From Methylophaga sp. OBS3 (GTDB taxonomy: Bacteria; Pseudomonadota; Gammaproteobacteria; Nitrosococcales; Methylophagaceae): a stretch of DNA of 64,000 bases. Under the pieces are notes generated by a model, which was given only the letters and a program-made list of their open reading frames with translations, was not told where the DNA came from and did not search any database. A program made the position numbers and the translations under genes. Shown here in pieces: positions 21,290 through 29,211 of the stretch; within the stretch, counting starts at the first letter, position 1, and each line of letters begins with the position of its first letter. The stretch is taken from the NCBI RefSeq assembly GCF_026319325.1, contig NZ_JAPDMU010000003.1:1-64000 (forward strand), given 5' to 3'.

Positions 21290-22177
21290 TTGGCATTTAA
21301 TCAATTCATGAATACCCCTTTTAAGCGCATAGGCCTGTTTATTCGTAAAGATGATCCTGTGATGGAATCTGCCGTCATTGAGGTCAACGAACTGCTGCAT
21401 GCGCGAAATTTGCAGGTTTGTTGCAACGAACCACTCGCTTTTTTGCCCGAATTGCCGGTTACTTCGATTGCTGACTTTGCATCCGCATGCGATCTCACCA
21501 TTGCTATTGGTGGTGATGGCACAATGTTGTCAGCAGCACGTGCATTGGCGGGTAGTGAATTGCCTATCGTTGGAATTAATGTCGGTCGTTTAGGATTTCT
21601 TGCGGATGTCACCTTAAAAGACTTGCAAGTCCAACTGGGTCGTATTCTGGATGGCCAATATCGTAAAGATCAGCGATATATGCTTCAGGCCCATCACAAT
21701 GGCAAGTCAGAGCCGCTTAGTATTGCCATGAATGACGTGGTTATTCACTGTCATCAAAGTCTGCACATGATTGAGTTTGAAACCCATATTAATGGCCGGT
21801 TTCTTAATAGTCAGCGAGCTGATGGCGTTGTGATCGCCACCCCGACTGGTTCAACAGCCTATGCGATGTCTGCTGGTGGTCCTATTTTAGATGTTGATCT
21901 TGATGCATTAGTTATTGCCTCAGTATGTCCACATACTTTGAGCAACCGTCCATTAGTTGTCTCTGCCAATAGTGTCATTGATATTAAAATCAGTGAAAAT
22001 AATCAAACGACAGCAATGGTTACCTGCGATGGGCGTCCCGGCCATTTACTGCAACCTGGGGACACCATTCGCATTCAAAGACATGCAAACCGTGTCGATC
22101 TTTTGCATCTTGAAGATCATGATCATTATTCAATTTTACGTGCCAAGTTGGAGTGGGGTCGCAAACTAACATGCTAA
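21290..22177 (+). CDS. nadK: NAD kinase
   Basis: Phosphorylates NAD to NADP. The protein (289-295 residues) has the GGDGT motif (IAIGGDGTMLSAAR), the NE/D-type region and TPTGSTAYAMSAGGPI. Two starts are possible: a TTG at 21290 with GAGAAA just before it, or an ATG at 21308 (MNTPFKRIGLF), which matches homologue N-termini but lacks a clear ribosome site. The stop overlaps the recN ATG. Confidence 0.95.
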   Translation: MAFNQFMNTPFKRIGLFIRKDDPVMESAVIEVNELLHARNLQVCCNEPLAFLPELPVTSIADFASACDLTIAIGGDGTMLSAARALAGSELPIVGINVGRLGFLADVTLKDLQVQLGRILDGQYRKDQRYMLQAHHNGKSEPLSIAMNDVVIHCHQSLHMIEFETHINGRFLNSQRADGVVIATPTGSTAYAMSAGGPILDVDLDALVIASVCPHTLSNRPLVVSANSVIDIKISENNQTTAMVTCDGRPGHLLQPGDTIRIQRHANRVDLLHLEDHDHYSILRAKLEWGRKLTC

Positions 22178-23844
22178 TTCGGCTAAGCGTTCGCCATTTG
22201 GCGGTAGTAGAAGATATTTCCTTGCAACTCAAGCCCGGCATGACGTCTTTGACGGGTGAAACTGGCGCGGGAAAATCAATGTTAGTAGATGCGCTTGGCC
22301 TAGTTTTAGGTGATCGCGCCGATTCTAATATGGTTCGCCAAGGTGCTGAGCGGGCTGAAATTGAAGCAGCATTTGATATTAGCGCCAATCCAGCACTCTC
22401 CGATTGGTTAACAGATAATGAGCTAGATGATGACGAACAATGTCATCTGCGTCGCACTATCAGTCGTGATGGCAGATCAAAAGGCTATATCAACGGCCGT
22501 CAAGTTACACTCAGCCAATTAAAGCAGGTGGGTGAGTTAAGTATCGACATTCATGGTCAACACGCACACCAATCGCTCCTGCGCCCTGAAACACAGCGAG
22601 AATTAGTCGATATTGTTGCTGGCAATAGATCGCTATTAAAACAATTACGCCAACATTATCGTGAATGGCAGCAAAATCAGCAGCAACTTGCTGCTTTAAA
22701 AGAACAGGCCAACCAAGGCCAAGCAAGGCAAGAGTTGCTTGCTTACCAAGTTGATGAAATGGCTGCTTTCGCTTTAACCAATGACAAAATCCAAGATTGT
22801 CTGCAACAACAGCAACAGCTCGCCAATGCCGCTGAACTGATGCAAAGCAGCGAGAATGCATTGCAGACCATTTTTGACCAAGAAGATGGTGCTGCTTATG
22901 ACTTAATCGGCATTGCCGTTAGAGACTTGGAAAAACTTCAAGATGTTGAACCGCGTTTTACCAACATTGTTGAAACGCTTAATAGTGCGCTTATCAATCT
23001 AGATGAATCAGCAAGCAGCTTGCGACATTATTTAGACCATAGTGAGCTTGACCCGCAACGTTTAGAAGATGTTGAGCAAGAACTTTCACAGCTTCATGAT
23101 TTGGCACGTAAACATCATGTTGATATCGAACAGCTACCAGATCACTTTCAAGCCCTGTCAGACGAGCTGGCGCAGCTTTCATCGGCTAGCCAAAACTTAG
23201 AAGCAATAGAACAACAGGTAGCTGCTGGTCGTGAGGCATGTTTAGCGGTGTGCCAACAAATTCGTCAAAACCGGCAACAATGCATTAGCGATTTATCTAA
23301 GCAAATTACGAGCTCCATCCAACAACTGGCAATGCCAGCGGGTAAAGTCGAATTTGTCATCACACCATACGCTGATGGTGAGTTTGCCGAGCATGGTGCT
23401 GATCATGTGCAATTAAAAGTGACAACTAACCCAGGTCAACCTGCTGGTGATTTAGCAAAAATTGCGTCAGGTGGTGAATTAGCGCGTATCAGTTTAGCGA
23501 TACAAGTAGTGACTGCAGGCCAACGAACAGTACCAACACTCATTTTTGACGAAGTCGATGTCGGCATTGGTGGTGGTGTGGCAGAAATTGTTGGTCAGCA
23601 TCTTCGTTTATTGGCCAGTAGCCAACAAGTGATTTGTGTTACCCATTTGCCACAAGTTGCTGCGCAGGCGCATCAACAATTACAAGTTAGTAAAAAACTC
23701 ACTGCTGATAATACCCATATTGAAATTGCTGAATTAGATCATTCAGAGCGTATTGAAGAAATTGCGCGCATGTTAGGTGGTATGCAATTGACCCAAACGA
23801 CCCGACTTCATGCCGAAGAAATGCTAGGTCAAGTGCATCCCTAA
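22171..23844 (+). CDS. recN: DNA repair ATPase RecN
   Basis: An SMC-like protein of recombinational double-strand-break repair. The 557-residue product has Walker A (GETGAGKSM, about residues 30-38), long coiled coils between about 150 and 370, and C-terminal signature and Walker B (LIFDEVDVGIGGG). The ATG at 22171 overlaps the nadK stop (ATGCTAA); an upstream GTG at 22153 would add six residues that are not family-like. The nadK-recN pairing is common. Confidence 0.96.
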   Translation: MLIRLSVRHLAVVEDISLQLKPGMTSLTGETGAGKSMLVDALGLVLGDRADSNMVRQGAERAEIEAAFDISANPALSDWLTDNELDDDEQCHLRRTISRDGRSKGYINGRQVTLSQLKQVGELSIDIHGQHAHQSLLRPETQRELVDIVAGNRSLLKQLRQHYREWQQNQQQLAALKEQANQGQARQELLAYQVDEMAAFALTNDKIQDCLQQQQQLANAAELMQSSENALQTIFDQEDGAAYDLIGIAVRDLEKLQDVEPRFTNIVETLNSALINLDESASSLRHYLDHSELDPQRLEDVEQELSQLHDLARKHHVDIEQLPDHFQALSDELAQLSSASQNLEAIEQQVAAGREACLAVCQQIRQNRQQCISDLSKQITSSIQQLAMPAGKVEFVITPYADGEFAEHGADHVQLKVTTNPGQPAGDLAKIASGGELARISLAIQVVTAGQRTVPTLIFDEVDVGIGGGVAEIVGQHLRLLASSQQVICVTHLPQVAAQAHQQLQVSKKLTADNTHIEIAELDHSERIEEIARMLGGMQLTQTTRLHAEEMLGQVHP

Positions 23845-23854
23845 TACGTTTTAA

Positions 23855-24268
23855 CTAGCTCTTTTGGCAGTTTTTGCAAATGCCGTAGATATACAAACTA
23901 TGATCGGTCATCTCAAAGCCATTTTCTTTAGCGATGACTTTTTGGCGTTGCTCGATCATTTCGTCGTAAAACTCTTCAATTTTATTGCACTTCACGCAAA
24001 ACATATGATCGTGATGGTCACCATCTTCAAGTTCGAATACAGCATGACCACCTTCAATGCTCAGTCGAGATACCAGACCTGCACCTTCGAATTGGGTCAG
24101 TACACGATAAACCGTCGCTAGGCCAATTTCCTCCCCCAGCTCCAGTAATGCTTTATAGACATCTTCGGCGCTCATGTGGCGCTGTGCCGAGTGTTCCATG
24201 ATTTCCAGCACTTTAAGTCGCGGTAGCGTTACTTTTAGGCCGGCTTTTCGTAAATCCTGACTTTCCAT
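23855..24268 (-). CDS. fur: Ferric uptake regulator
   Basis: Iron-sensing repressor. From MESQDLRKAGLK the protein has 137 residues: an N-terminal winged helix (LATVYRVLTQFEGAGL is the recognition region) and a C-terminal dimerisation/metal domain with HDHMFCVKC and ICKNC, the metal-binding Cys pairs. An in-frame start at 24310 would add 14 atypical residues. It is divergent from bamE, a conserved arrangement. Fur boxes at the TonB receptor and two-component system in this window are likely targets. Confidence 0.96.
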   Translation of the reverse strand: MESQDLRKAGLKVTLPRLKVLEIMEHSAQRHMSAEDVYKALLELGEEIGLATVYRVLTQFEGAGLVSRLSIEGGHAVFELEDGDHHDHMFCVKCNKIEEFYDEMIEQRQKVIAKENGFEMTDHSLYIYGICKNCQKS

Positions 24269-24345
24269 TATGTTTGTTGCCTCGTAGAAATTGCGCGAAT
24301 AGAGTATCATCGCATTTTGGTCATCAACACAGATTGAAATACTAA

Positions 24346-24915
24346 ATGAAAAGCCTCGTTATTTATAGCCTTTCGCTAATGATTCTTGTGCTCAGTGGCT
24401 GTAGCAAAGATAAAATCCCTGGCGTTTATCGCATTGATATCCAGCAAGGTAATGAAGTGACGCAAGAAATGCTTGCCAAACTTGAACCAGGCATGACGAA
24501 AAGCCAGGTCAACTTTGTTATGGGTACCCCGCTGATTATTGACACATTCCACCCGAATCGTTGGGATTATCTGTACAGCTACCAACCGGGTAATGGTGAT
24601 CGCCAACAGCGTCGTATCACACTTTACTTTGATAATGAGGAAAAGCTTGATTACATCGATGGTAATACGCGTACTGTCGAAAGAATTGAACTTGCTGAAG
24701 AAGATCGCACCGAAACAAATATCGTTGTTCCTTTAACTGAACGCAAAACCAGCTTTTTCGGTGGCTTGCTGAATATGATTGGTTTTGGTGACGATGAGGC
24801 TGACATTATTGAAGATAACGAGGAAGTTGATCCCGCACTTGAAAAACAGGCAGAATCATTACCAAGTGAATCTGACCCGATGATGGATGATGATATCCCA
24901 CCTGGAACAGAGTAA
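24346..24915 (+). CDS. bamE: Outer membrane assembly lipoprotein BamE (SmpA/OmlA)
   Basis: Accessory lipoprotein of the BAM complex that inserts beta-barrels. The 189-residue protein has a lipobox ending at Cys19 (LSGC) and the SmpA/OmlA fold at about 30-110 ([29 protein letters not shown]). It is longer than the usual ~113-residue BamE because of a C-terminal tail (about 125-189) rich in Asp/Glu and probably unstructured. A strong two-way terminator follows. Confidence 0.94.
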   Translation: MKSLVIYSLSLMILVLSGCSKDKIPGVYRIDIQQGNEVTQEMLAKLEPGMTKSQVNFVMGTPLIIDTFHPNRWDYLYSYQPGNGDRQQRRITLYFDNEEKLDYIDGNTRTVERIELAEEDRTETNIVVPLTERKTSFFGGLLNMIGFGDDEADIIEDNEEVDPALEKQAESLPSESDPMMDDDIPPGTE

Positions 24916-24931
24916 AAAATATTGAATAAAA

Positions 24932-24956
24932 AAATGCCGCTTTTCAGCGGCATTTT
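24932..24956. terminator. Bidirectional intrinsic terminator
   Basis: A 10-base-pair stem (AAATGCCGCT with its complement), 4-base loop, T run on the plus strand and A run before it, placed between the convergent bamE and carbonic anhydrase genes. It can terminate in both directions. Confidence 0.9.
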
Positions 24957-24959
24957 TAT

Positions 24960-25592
24960 TTAATCTAGGGTATTTTCAAACTTATCTGTAGTTGGGTTAT
25001 AACTTAATAACTCACCAGCCGTTAGATCAAAATACCATCCATGCAGCGTAATAGAACCACTTTCAACGCGTTCTTTTACAAAATCAAAGCCAAGCAGGTT
25101 TTGCAACGAAACCAATACAGCCCGCTGCTCACACGCTTTTAATTGTACAGCATCACTTTGGTCAGCATGATTAGATTTCACCCACTCCTTAGCTTCTTGA
25201 GCAATCGACACCCAACGATGAATAAATTGTGAGTCATTAAGATCTTCGCTTTCCCAAAGGCCTTTGATACCACCACAGTTGGCATGTCCCATAACGATGA
25301 TGTTTTCAACGCCTAAACCTTTAACCGCAAACTCAATCGCGGAACTCGTACCATGATGATGTTGATCGTTTTCACATGGTGGTACGAGATTAGCGACGTT
25401 ACGCACTGTAAATAAGTCACCTGGATCACAATCAGTCAAAATTGCTGGATCAACACGGGAGTCACAGCAAGCAACCATCAAGGTTTTTGCTGGTTGACCA
25501 GTTTTCATACTGTCGTATAAACCTTGATCATCCCCAAAATAACGCGCTTTGAAACGCTCAAAACCCTCAATTAACACATCTGTTTTTGCCAT
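24960..25592 (-). CDS. Beta-class carbonic anhydrase
   Basis: Zinc enzyme interconverting CO2 and bicarbonate. About 210 residues with the zinc ligands and catalytic dyad in CCDSRVDP (Cys, Asp, Arg) and GHANCGG (His, Cys). The ATG at 25592 is preceded by AAGG at good spacing; an ATG at 25598 overlaps the stop of the upstream hydrolase gene (TAATG). The two genes are coupled. In a methylotroph it could supply bicarbonate for carboxylations, which is inference. Confidence 0.95.
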   Translation of the reverse strand: MAKTDVLIEGFERFKARYFGDDQGLYDSMKTGQPAKTLMVACCDSRVDPAILTDCDPGDLFTVRNVANLVPPCENDQHHHGTSSAIEFAVKGLGVENIIVMGHANCGGIKGLWESEDLNDSQFIHRWVSIAQEAKEWVKSNHADQSDAVQLKACEQRAVLVSLQNLLGFDFVKERVESGSITLHGWYFDLTAGELLSYNPTTDKFENTLD

Positions 25593-25597
25593 TGTCA

Positions 25598-26233
25598 TTA
25601 CCTTAAAAAATGCAGATAGGGATTCGTTTCTAATTCTTTTGAAAGTGTTGTTACAGGACCATGACCACTATGAACACGTAAATGACCGGGTAATGTCATT
25701 AGCTTTTTCAAGCTCTCTTGTGTCACTGCCGCATCTCCCATCGGCAAGTCATAACGGCCGATACTGCCAGCAAACAATGTGTCGCCGACAAAAATATCTT
25801 GGTCATCATAATAACAACCCTGCCCTGGCGTATGCCCTGGGGTCGAAATAAATTTTAGTTCAGTCTCGCCCAGTTGAACAATATCCCCATCATCTAAAAA
25901 ATGATCAATGCGACCACAAGGCCGATTAAATGCTGGCTCTCCAAACCAATCACCTTGTTTAGGCAAAGTCGCAAATAAAGGTTGTTCAAGTTTAGGTAGA
26001 TAGGTCGGCACATCAAAATGCTCTTGTAGCATTGTTAGTGCCCCCGCATGGTCTAAATGCCCATGGGTCAGCAAAATCATTTTGATATCAGGGATAGGAC
26101 GTAAAGCGATTAACTGACGCATTAACTCATCAGATTCGCCAGTATCAATAATGGCAGATTGATTAGTGCTTGGGTCAGTTACGAGATAGGTGTTAACGCG
26201 AAAGGCGCCGACGGTAAAACATTGTACCTGCAT
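25598..26233 (-). CDS. Metallo-beta-lactamase-fold hydrolase (glyoxalase II-like)
   Basis: A 211-residue single-domain MBL-fold protein with metal motif LTHGHLDHAG (about residues 55-65), a later His in TPGHTPGQGC, Asp in FVGDTLF and terminal His in HSGHGP. It resembles the YcbL-type small glyoxalase II-like thioester hydrolases; the true substrate is unknown. It is followed with one base of overlap by the carbonic anhydrase. Confidence 0.88.
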   Translation of the reverse strand: MQVQCFTVGAFRVNTYLVTDPSTNQSAIIDTGESDELMRQLIALRPIPDIKMILLTHGHLDHAGALTMLQEHFDVPTYLPKLEQPLFATLPKQGDWFGEPAFNRPCGRIDHFLDDGDIVQLGETELKFISTPGHTPGQGCYYDDQDIFVGDTLFAGSIGRYDLPMGDAAVTQESLKKLMTLPGHLRVHSGHGPVTTLSKELETNPYLHFLR

Positions 26234-26291
26234 TATTTACTCTTCAATGTTTACCGCCAGCACCCCAATTAAACGCTAAAAGACTCTATCT

Positions 26292-27530
26292 CTAGTCTTG
26301 GTTATCCCACTTACTCCGGCTTTCACGAGCAACGCGCATATTATTTTCAAACCATTTACGTTTGACGCTCTGCGTGCGAGCCAAGTTAAGGTTAGCTTCG
26401 TACCATTTTTTCTTCAGATCGGCATGAGGATCTGGGTGCAGATTTGCTTCATACCATTTCTGATGACTGATTCGAGCTTGGTAGAGGTTAGCTTCGTACC
26501 ATTTACGTTTCGCAGCTGTTTTCTCATCACTAAACTCATACCAGTGTTTATCGGTAGGTTTATCGTCCAGATTCGCTTCATACCATTTACGCGTTTGACT
26601 GCGAACTTTTTCGATGTTTTCTGCTTGGAAACGTTTTTTCCAATCAGTATCACCTGCTTCTTTAAACTCGTACCAGTGATGGCTTGTTGGCGTGTTATCT
26701 AAATTCGCCTCATACCATTTGCTGCGTGTCGCACGGACACTATCAAGTGCTGAACGAAGGTTTGCTTCGTACCACTTTTTCTTAGTATCTAAGTGCTGAA
26801 CGAGGTTTGCTTCGTACCATGGAGTTTCAACCGGTGCAGTTGGGCGCAAGTTGGCTTCGTACCATTTGCCTTTTTCACGAGCAATTTTCGTATTGTAGGC
26901 AAACCAATCCCGCTCAACCTGACGCATACGTGTCAGAGACAAATTCGCTTCATACCATTTTAGTTTGATATCAGCGTGAGGGTTTGGGTGTAGGTTAGCT
27001 TCATACCATTTTTGATGGCTCATGCGAGCTTGTGACAAGTTTGCTTCGTACCATTTACGTTTAGCGGCAGATTTTTCATCACTAAACTCATACCAATGTT
27101 TATTGGTTGGTGTTGAATCAAGGTTTGCTTCATACCACTTAGCACGGTTTTCCCGAGCTTGGCGTAAGCTCTCTAACTGCCACATACGTTTGGCGTCAGT
27201 ATGTCCCTTTTCACGATAGTCAAACCAATGTGATTTAACTGGTGAGCTAACGAGATTAGCTTCGTACCATTTACGCGTTGCACGGACACTTTCGACCGCA
27301 TTACGAAGGTTAGCTTCATACCATTTTTTCTTAGTATCTAAATGCTTAACCATATTAGCTCTGTACCAAGGCGTACCTTGATGCTGAGTTTTCTGGCTAT
27401 TCGCTTTATACCAAGGGACTTTTTTCATATTCTCTCGCATTGCATTCGCCTTCTGCCACGTGTCACGGATGCTGCTTGTCTCTTGATTGTTAGCGTACCA
27501 CTTTGATTTGATATCTATTGTGCTACTCAT
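26292..27530 (-). CDS. KWYEANL tandem-repeat protein
   Basis: A 412-residue protein built almost wholly from 26 units of 14-19 residues, each starting with an aromatic pair: consensus K-W-Y-E-A-N-L then a variable, charged 7-12-residue spacer ending in K or R. Exact KWYEANL occurs 13 times and PWYEANL once; variants include HWYEF, DWFAYN and RFQAEN. No signal peptide, membrane helix or known catalytic motif is seen. Residues 53-235 and 236-406 are a unit-by-unit duplication. Synonymous codons differ between copies, pointing to selection on the protein. GGAGAGG lies before the ATG. I do not recognise the family. Possible roles are a helical binding scaffold, a nucleic-acid or metal binder, or a multi-core peptide precursor; none is shown. 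Confidence 0.88.
   Translation of the reverse strand: MSSTIDIKSKWYANNQETSSIRDTWQKANAMRENMKKVPWYKANSQKTQHQGTPWYRANMVKHLDTKKKWYEANLRNAVESVRATRKWYEANLVSSPVKSHWFDYREKGHTDAKRMWQLESLRQARENRAKWYEANLDSTPTNKHWYEFSDEKSAAKRKWYEANLSQARMSHQKWYEANLHPNPHADIKLKWYEANLSLTRMRQVERDWFAYNTKIAREKGKWYEANLRPTAPVETPWYEANLVQHLDTKKKWYEANLRSALDSVRATRSKWYEANLDNTPTSHHWYEFKEAGDTDWKKRFQAENIEKVRSQTRKWYEANLDDKPTDKHWYEFSDEKTAAKRKWYEANLYQARISHQKWYEANLHPDPHADLKKKWYEANLNLARTQSVKRKWFENNMRVARESRSKWDNQD
26313..26825 (-). repeat. Second super-repeat of the KWYEANL gene
   Basis: Encodes residues 236-406 (units from TPWYEANL to KWFENNM). It aligns unit for unit with residues 53-235, including spacers such as HLDTKK, SVRATR, HWYEFSDEK and HADxK. 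DNA blocks are also alike at an offset of about 550 bases (for example around 26770 and 27320), so this is a segmental duplication inside an older array. Confidence 0.8.
26826..27374 (-). repeat. First super-repeat of the KWYEANL gene
   Basis: Encodes residues 53-235 (units from TPWYRAN to KWYEANLRPTAPVE). It holds one more unit than the second copy, at the junction. Four diverged N-terminal units (KWYANN, TWQKAN, PWYKAN and lead-in) precede it. Confidence 0.8.
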
Positions 27531-27565
27531 AACGATTACCTCTCCGGGTAGTTTTTTTCAATTTG

Positions 27566-27595
27566 ATAGTACCCTAGATTGAATCCATATAACAA
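27566..27595 (-). promoter_or_regulatory. Probable promoter of the KWYEANL gene
   Basis: The minus strand shows TTGTTA (27590-27595), an 18-base spacer and TACTAT (27566-27571), about 35 bases before the start codon. It suggests the repeat gene can be transcribed independently of the upstream exported-protein gene. Match to consensus is moderate. Confidence 0.45.
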
Positions 27596-27628
27596 GAAAA
27601 AGACATGGAATAAGTCCGTTATTGTCAC

Positions 27629-28036
27629 CTATTCAAAACATAGCTGTTGGGCCTTAAGACGTTGAAGCATGGCAATTTGCTGCTCTACATTTTGCATTCT
27701 TCGTGACTCTTTTTCTTCAACCAAAGATGAATAAGCTAAATAGCCAATGCCAAGCCATCCTTCCACAATTGGAATGCTATCAACTGCAATTAATGTCGTT
27801 GCTACTTTGTTGGTATTGTCATGATAGAAATTGGGTTTGTAGCTATACCGATAGGGATGCAATGCATTAATCGCACTATCTAATTCATAACAATCATACT
27901 GACGCTGATTATCTGATGGTTTAGCGATAGGTGGCTCGAAGTAAATTGGCTCTGTAGGCACTGGCGGTAACGTCATTGCCTGTACCGATGCATAAAGACT
28001 GGCGACCGTTATTGCAAACCAAAACAGTTTTCTCAT
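27629..28036 (-). CDS. Small exported protein of unknown function
   Basis: A 135-residue protein with a typical Sec signal peptide (MRKLF... to about residue 20, ASVQA), then a Pro-rich segment (PPVPTEP, PPIAKP), two Cys (49 and 133) that could form a disulfide, and a C-terminal probable coiled coil (about 107-132). The ATG at 28036 has GGAG six bases upstream; a TTG further up is not needed. It lies 98 bases upstream of the KWYEANL gene on the same strand. I recognise no family. Confidence 0.7.
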   Translation of the reverse strand: MRKLFWFAITVASLYASVQAMTLPPVPTEPIYFEPPIAKPSDNQRQYDCYELDSAINALHPYRYSYKPNFYHDNTNKVATTLIAVDSIPIVEGWLGIGYLAYSSLVEEKESRRMQNVEQQIAMLQRLKAQQLCFE

Positions 28037-28258
28037 CTTAAGCTCCAATAATCCTCATAACCTTATTAGCGGCTTTATTTAGTAAATATTTAAGTGAATT
28101 TTCTTACCTATATCCTAAAGTAACTAACCAAACAATCGCAGCTAAATCATCTAATGCATAGCTAATATTGAACCAATTGAATCATTATCTAGACGCAATA
28201 CATCGAATTAGCATAGGCTTAACTAAAAAGCTTAATAACCTTCTTGCAGGAGGCCTCG

Positions 28259-28564
28259 ATGGCTGGCAGGGAACATGAAGAAAAGCGACAATTTCAACGA
28301 ATGCAGTTGGAAAGTCAGTTACAGTTTCGCCGCGAGGGTGGAACAACGCTATATAAAGCAAAAACATTAGATCTTAGCGCCAGTGGTGTCAGGTTCACGA
28401 CAACAGAGTCACTATTGTCTGATGAACTTTTGCAGATTGTCATACACAGTCAACACCCGCAAATATCGCCATTAGTTGCTGAAGGTAAAGTGAAGCGTGT
28501 TGAGGCAGCATCAGAGGAAGAACAACACTTTACCGTATCGGTCGTTTTTTCTAATCTAAGTTAA
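28259..28564 (+). CDS. PilZ-domain protein
   Basis: A 101-residue single PilZ domain, by family a cyclic-di-GMP receptor. The binding motifs are visible: the Arg-rich KRQFQR near residue 10 and DLSASGVRF (D-x-S-x-x-G) about 30 residues later. The ATG at 28259 follows a strong AGGAGG site; an upstream TTG is unlikely. Divergent from the exported-protein gene and convergent with coq7. A GGDEF protein lies close by, so a local c-di-GMP theme is possible. Confidence 0.88.
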   Translation: MAGREHEEKRQFQRMQLESQLQFRREGGTTLYKAKTLDLSASGVRFTTTESLLSDELLQIVIHSQHPQISPLVAEGKVKRVEAASEEEQHFTVSVVFSNLS

Positions 28565-28567
28565 GTT

Positions 28568-29209
28568 TTACAGCCAGTAACTGCTGCGGGTCATCACCTT
28601 AGAGACGACAGTCATCAATTTTTGTACAGGCAAAGGTAATTCCGCACCACCGGCATTTACCGCCTGTTCCCCATGATGTATCTCATCAACCTGCATTTGT
28701 TTTAAAACCGCACGACTTGCCTTGTCACTGTCATCTAATTGGTCAAGATGATCTGCTAAATGGGCCTCAACTTGTTTCTCGGTTTCGGCGACAAATCCAA
28801 GACTCCATTTATCACCTGCTTTACCGGCAACCGCACCAAGAGCAAATGAGCCGACATACCAAAGTGGATTTAAAACACTTCGATGACCATCTAATGCAGT
28901 CAAGCGTTGTTGACACCAAACTAAATGATCATTTTCTTCCATTGCCGCTTGTTGCATGGTTTCACGCACTTCAGGCAACTTAGCGGTTAACGCTTGGCCT
29001 TGATATAAAGCTTGCGCAGACACCTCACCCGCATGATTAATACGCATCAATGCCGCATGATGACGACGTTGTTTATCAGTAAGCTCCGCTTCCGGTATTT
29101 TCAATGCCGGATTTTTGCGCCCACTGCCTTTTGGGTTTCCCCAGATTGTTGTTAACGCCTTGTCGAATGCCAAAATCACGGCATCCTGAAAGTCAGTCTG
29201 TCTTTGCAT
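28568..29209 (-). CDS. coq7: Demethoxyubiquinone hydroxylase
   Basis: Di-iron monooxygenase of ubiquinone synthesis. The 213-residue protein has the carboxylate/His ligands of the family: RINHAGEVSAQ, EENDHLVWC and DEIHHGEQA. The ATG at 29209 lies just after the stop of the upstream GGDEF gene (a TTG at 29215 is the alternative), so it is probably translationally coupled to a diguanylate cyclase, an odd partner. Confidence 0.95.
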   Translation of the reverse strand: MQRQTDFQDAVILAFDKALTTIWGNPKGSGRKNPALKIPEAELTDKQRRHHAALMRINHAGEVSAQALYQGQALTAKLPEVRETMQQAAMEENDHLVWCQQRLTALDGHRSVLNPLWYVGSFALGAVAGKAGDKWSLGFVAETEKQVEAHLADHLDQLDDSDKASRAVLKQMQVDEIHHGEQAVNAGGAELPLPVQKLMTVVSKVMTRSSYWL

Positions 29210-29211
29210 AG

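Noticed and set aside
26234-26291. Terminator between the KWYEANL gene and the hydrolase gene
   Set aside because: Only a four-base inverted repeat (GACT/AGTC) is present, without a T run.
26298-26702. 134-residue plus-strand frame opposite the KWYEANL gene
   Set aside because: It is the mirror of the repeat array (repeated FxPF pattern) and has no independent support.
26292-27530. Reading the KWYEANL repeats as a CRISPR-like DNA array
   Set aside because: The repetition is in protein units of 14-19 residues with synonymous DNA variation and no constant-length direct repeat with unique spacers.
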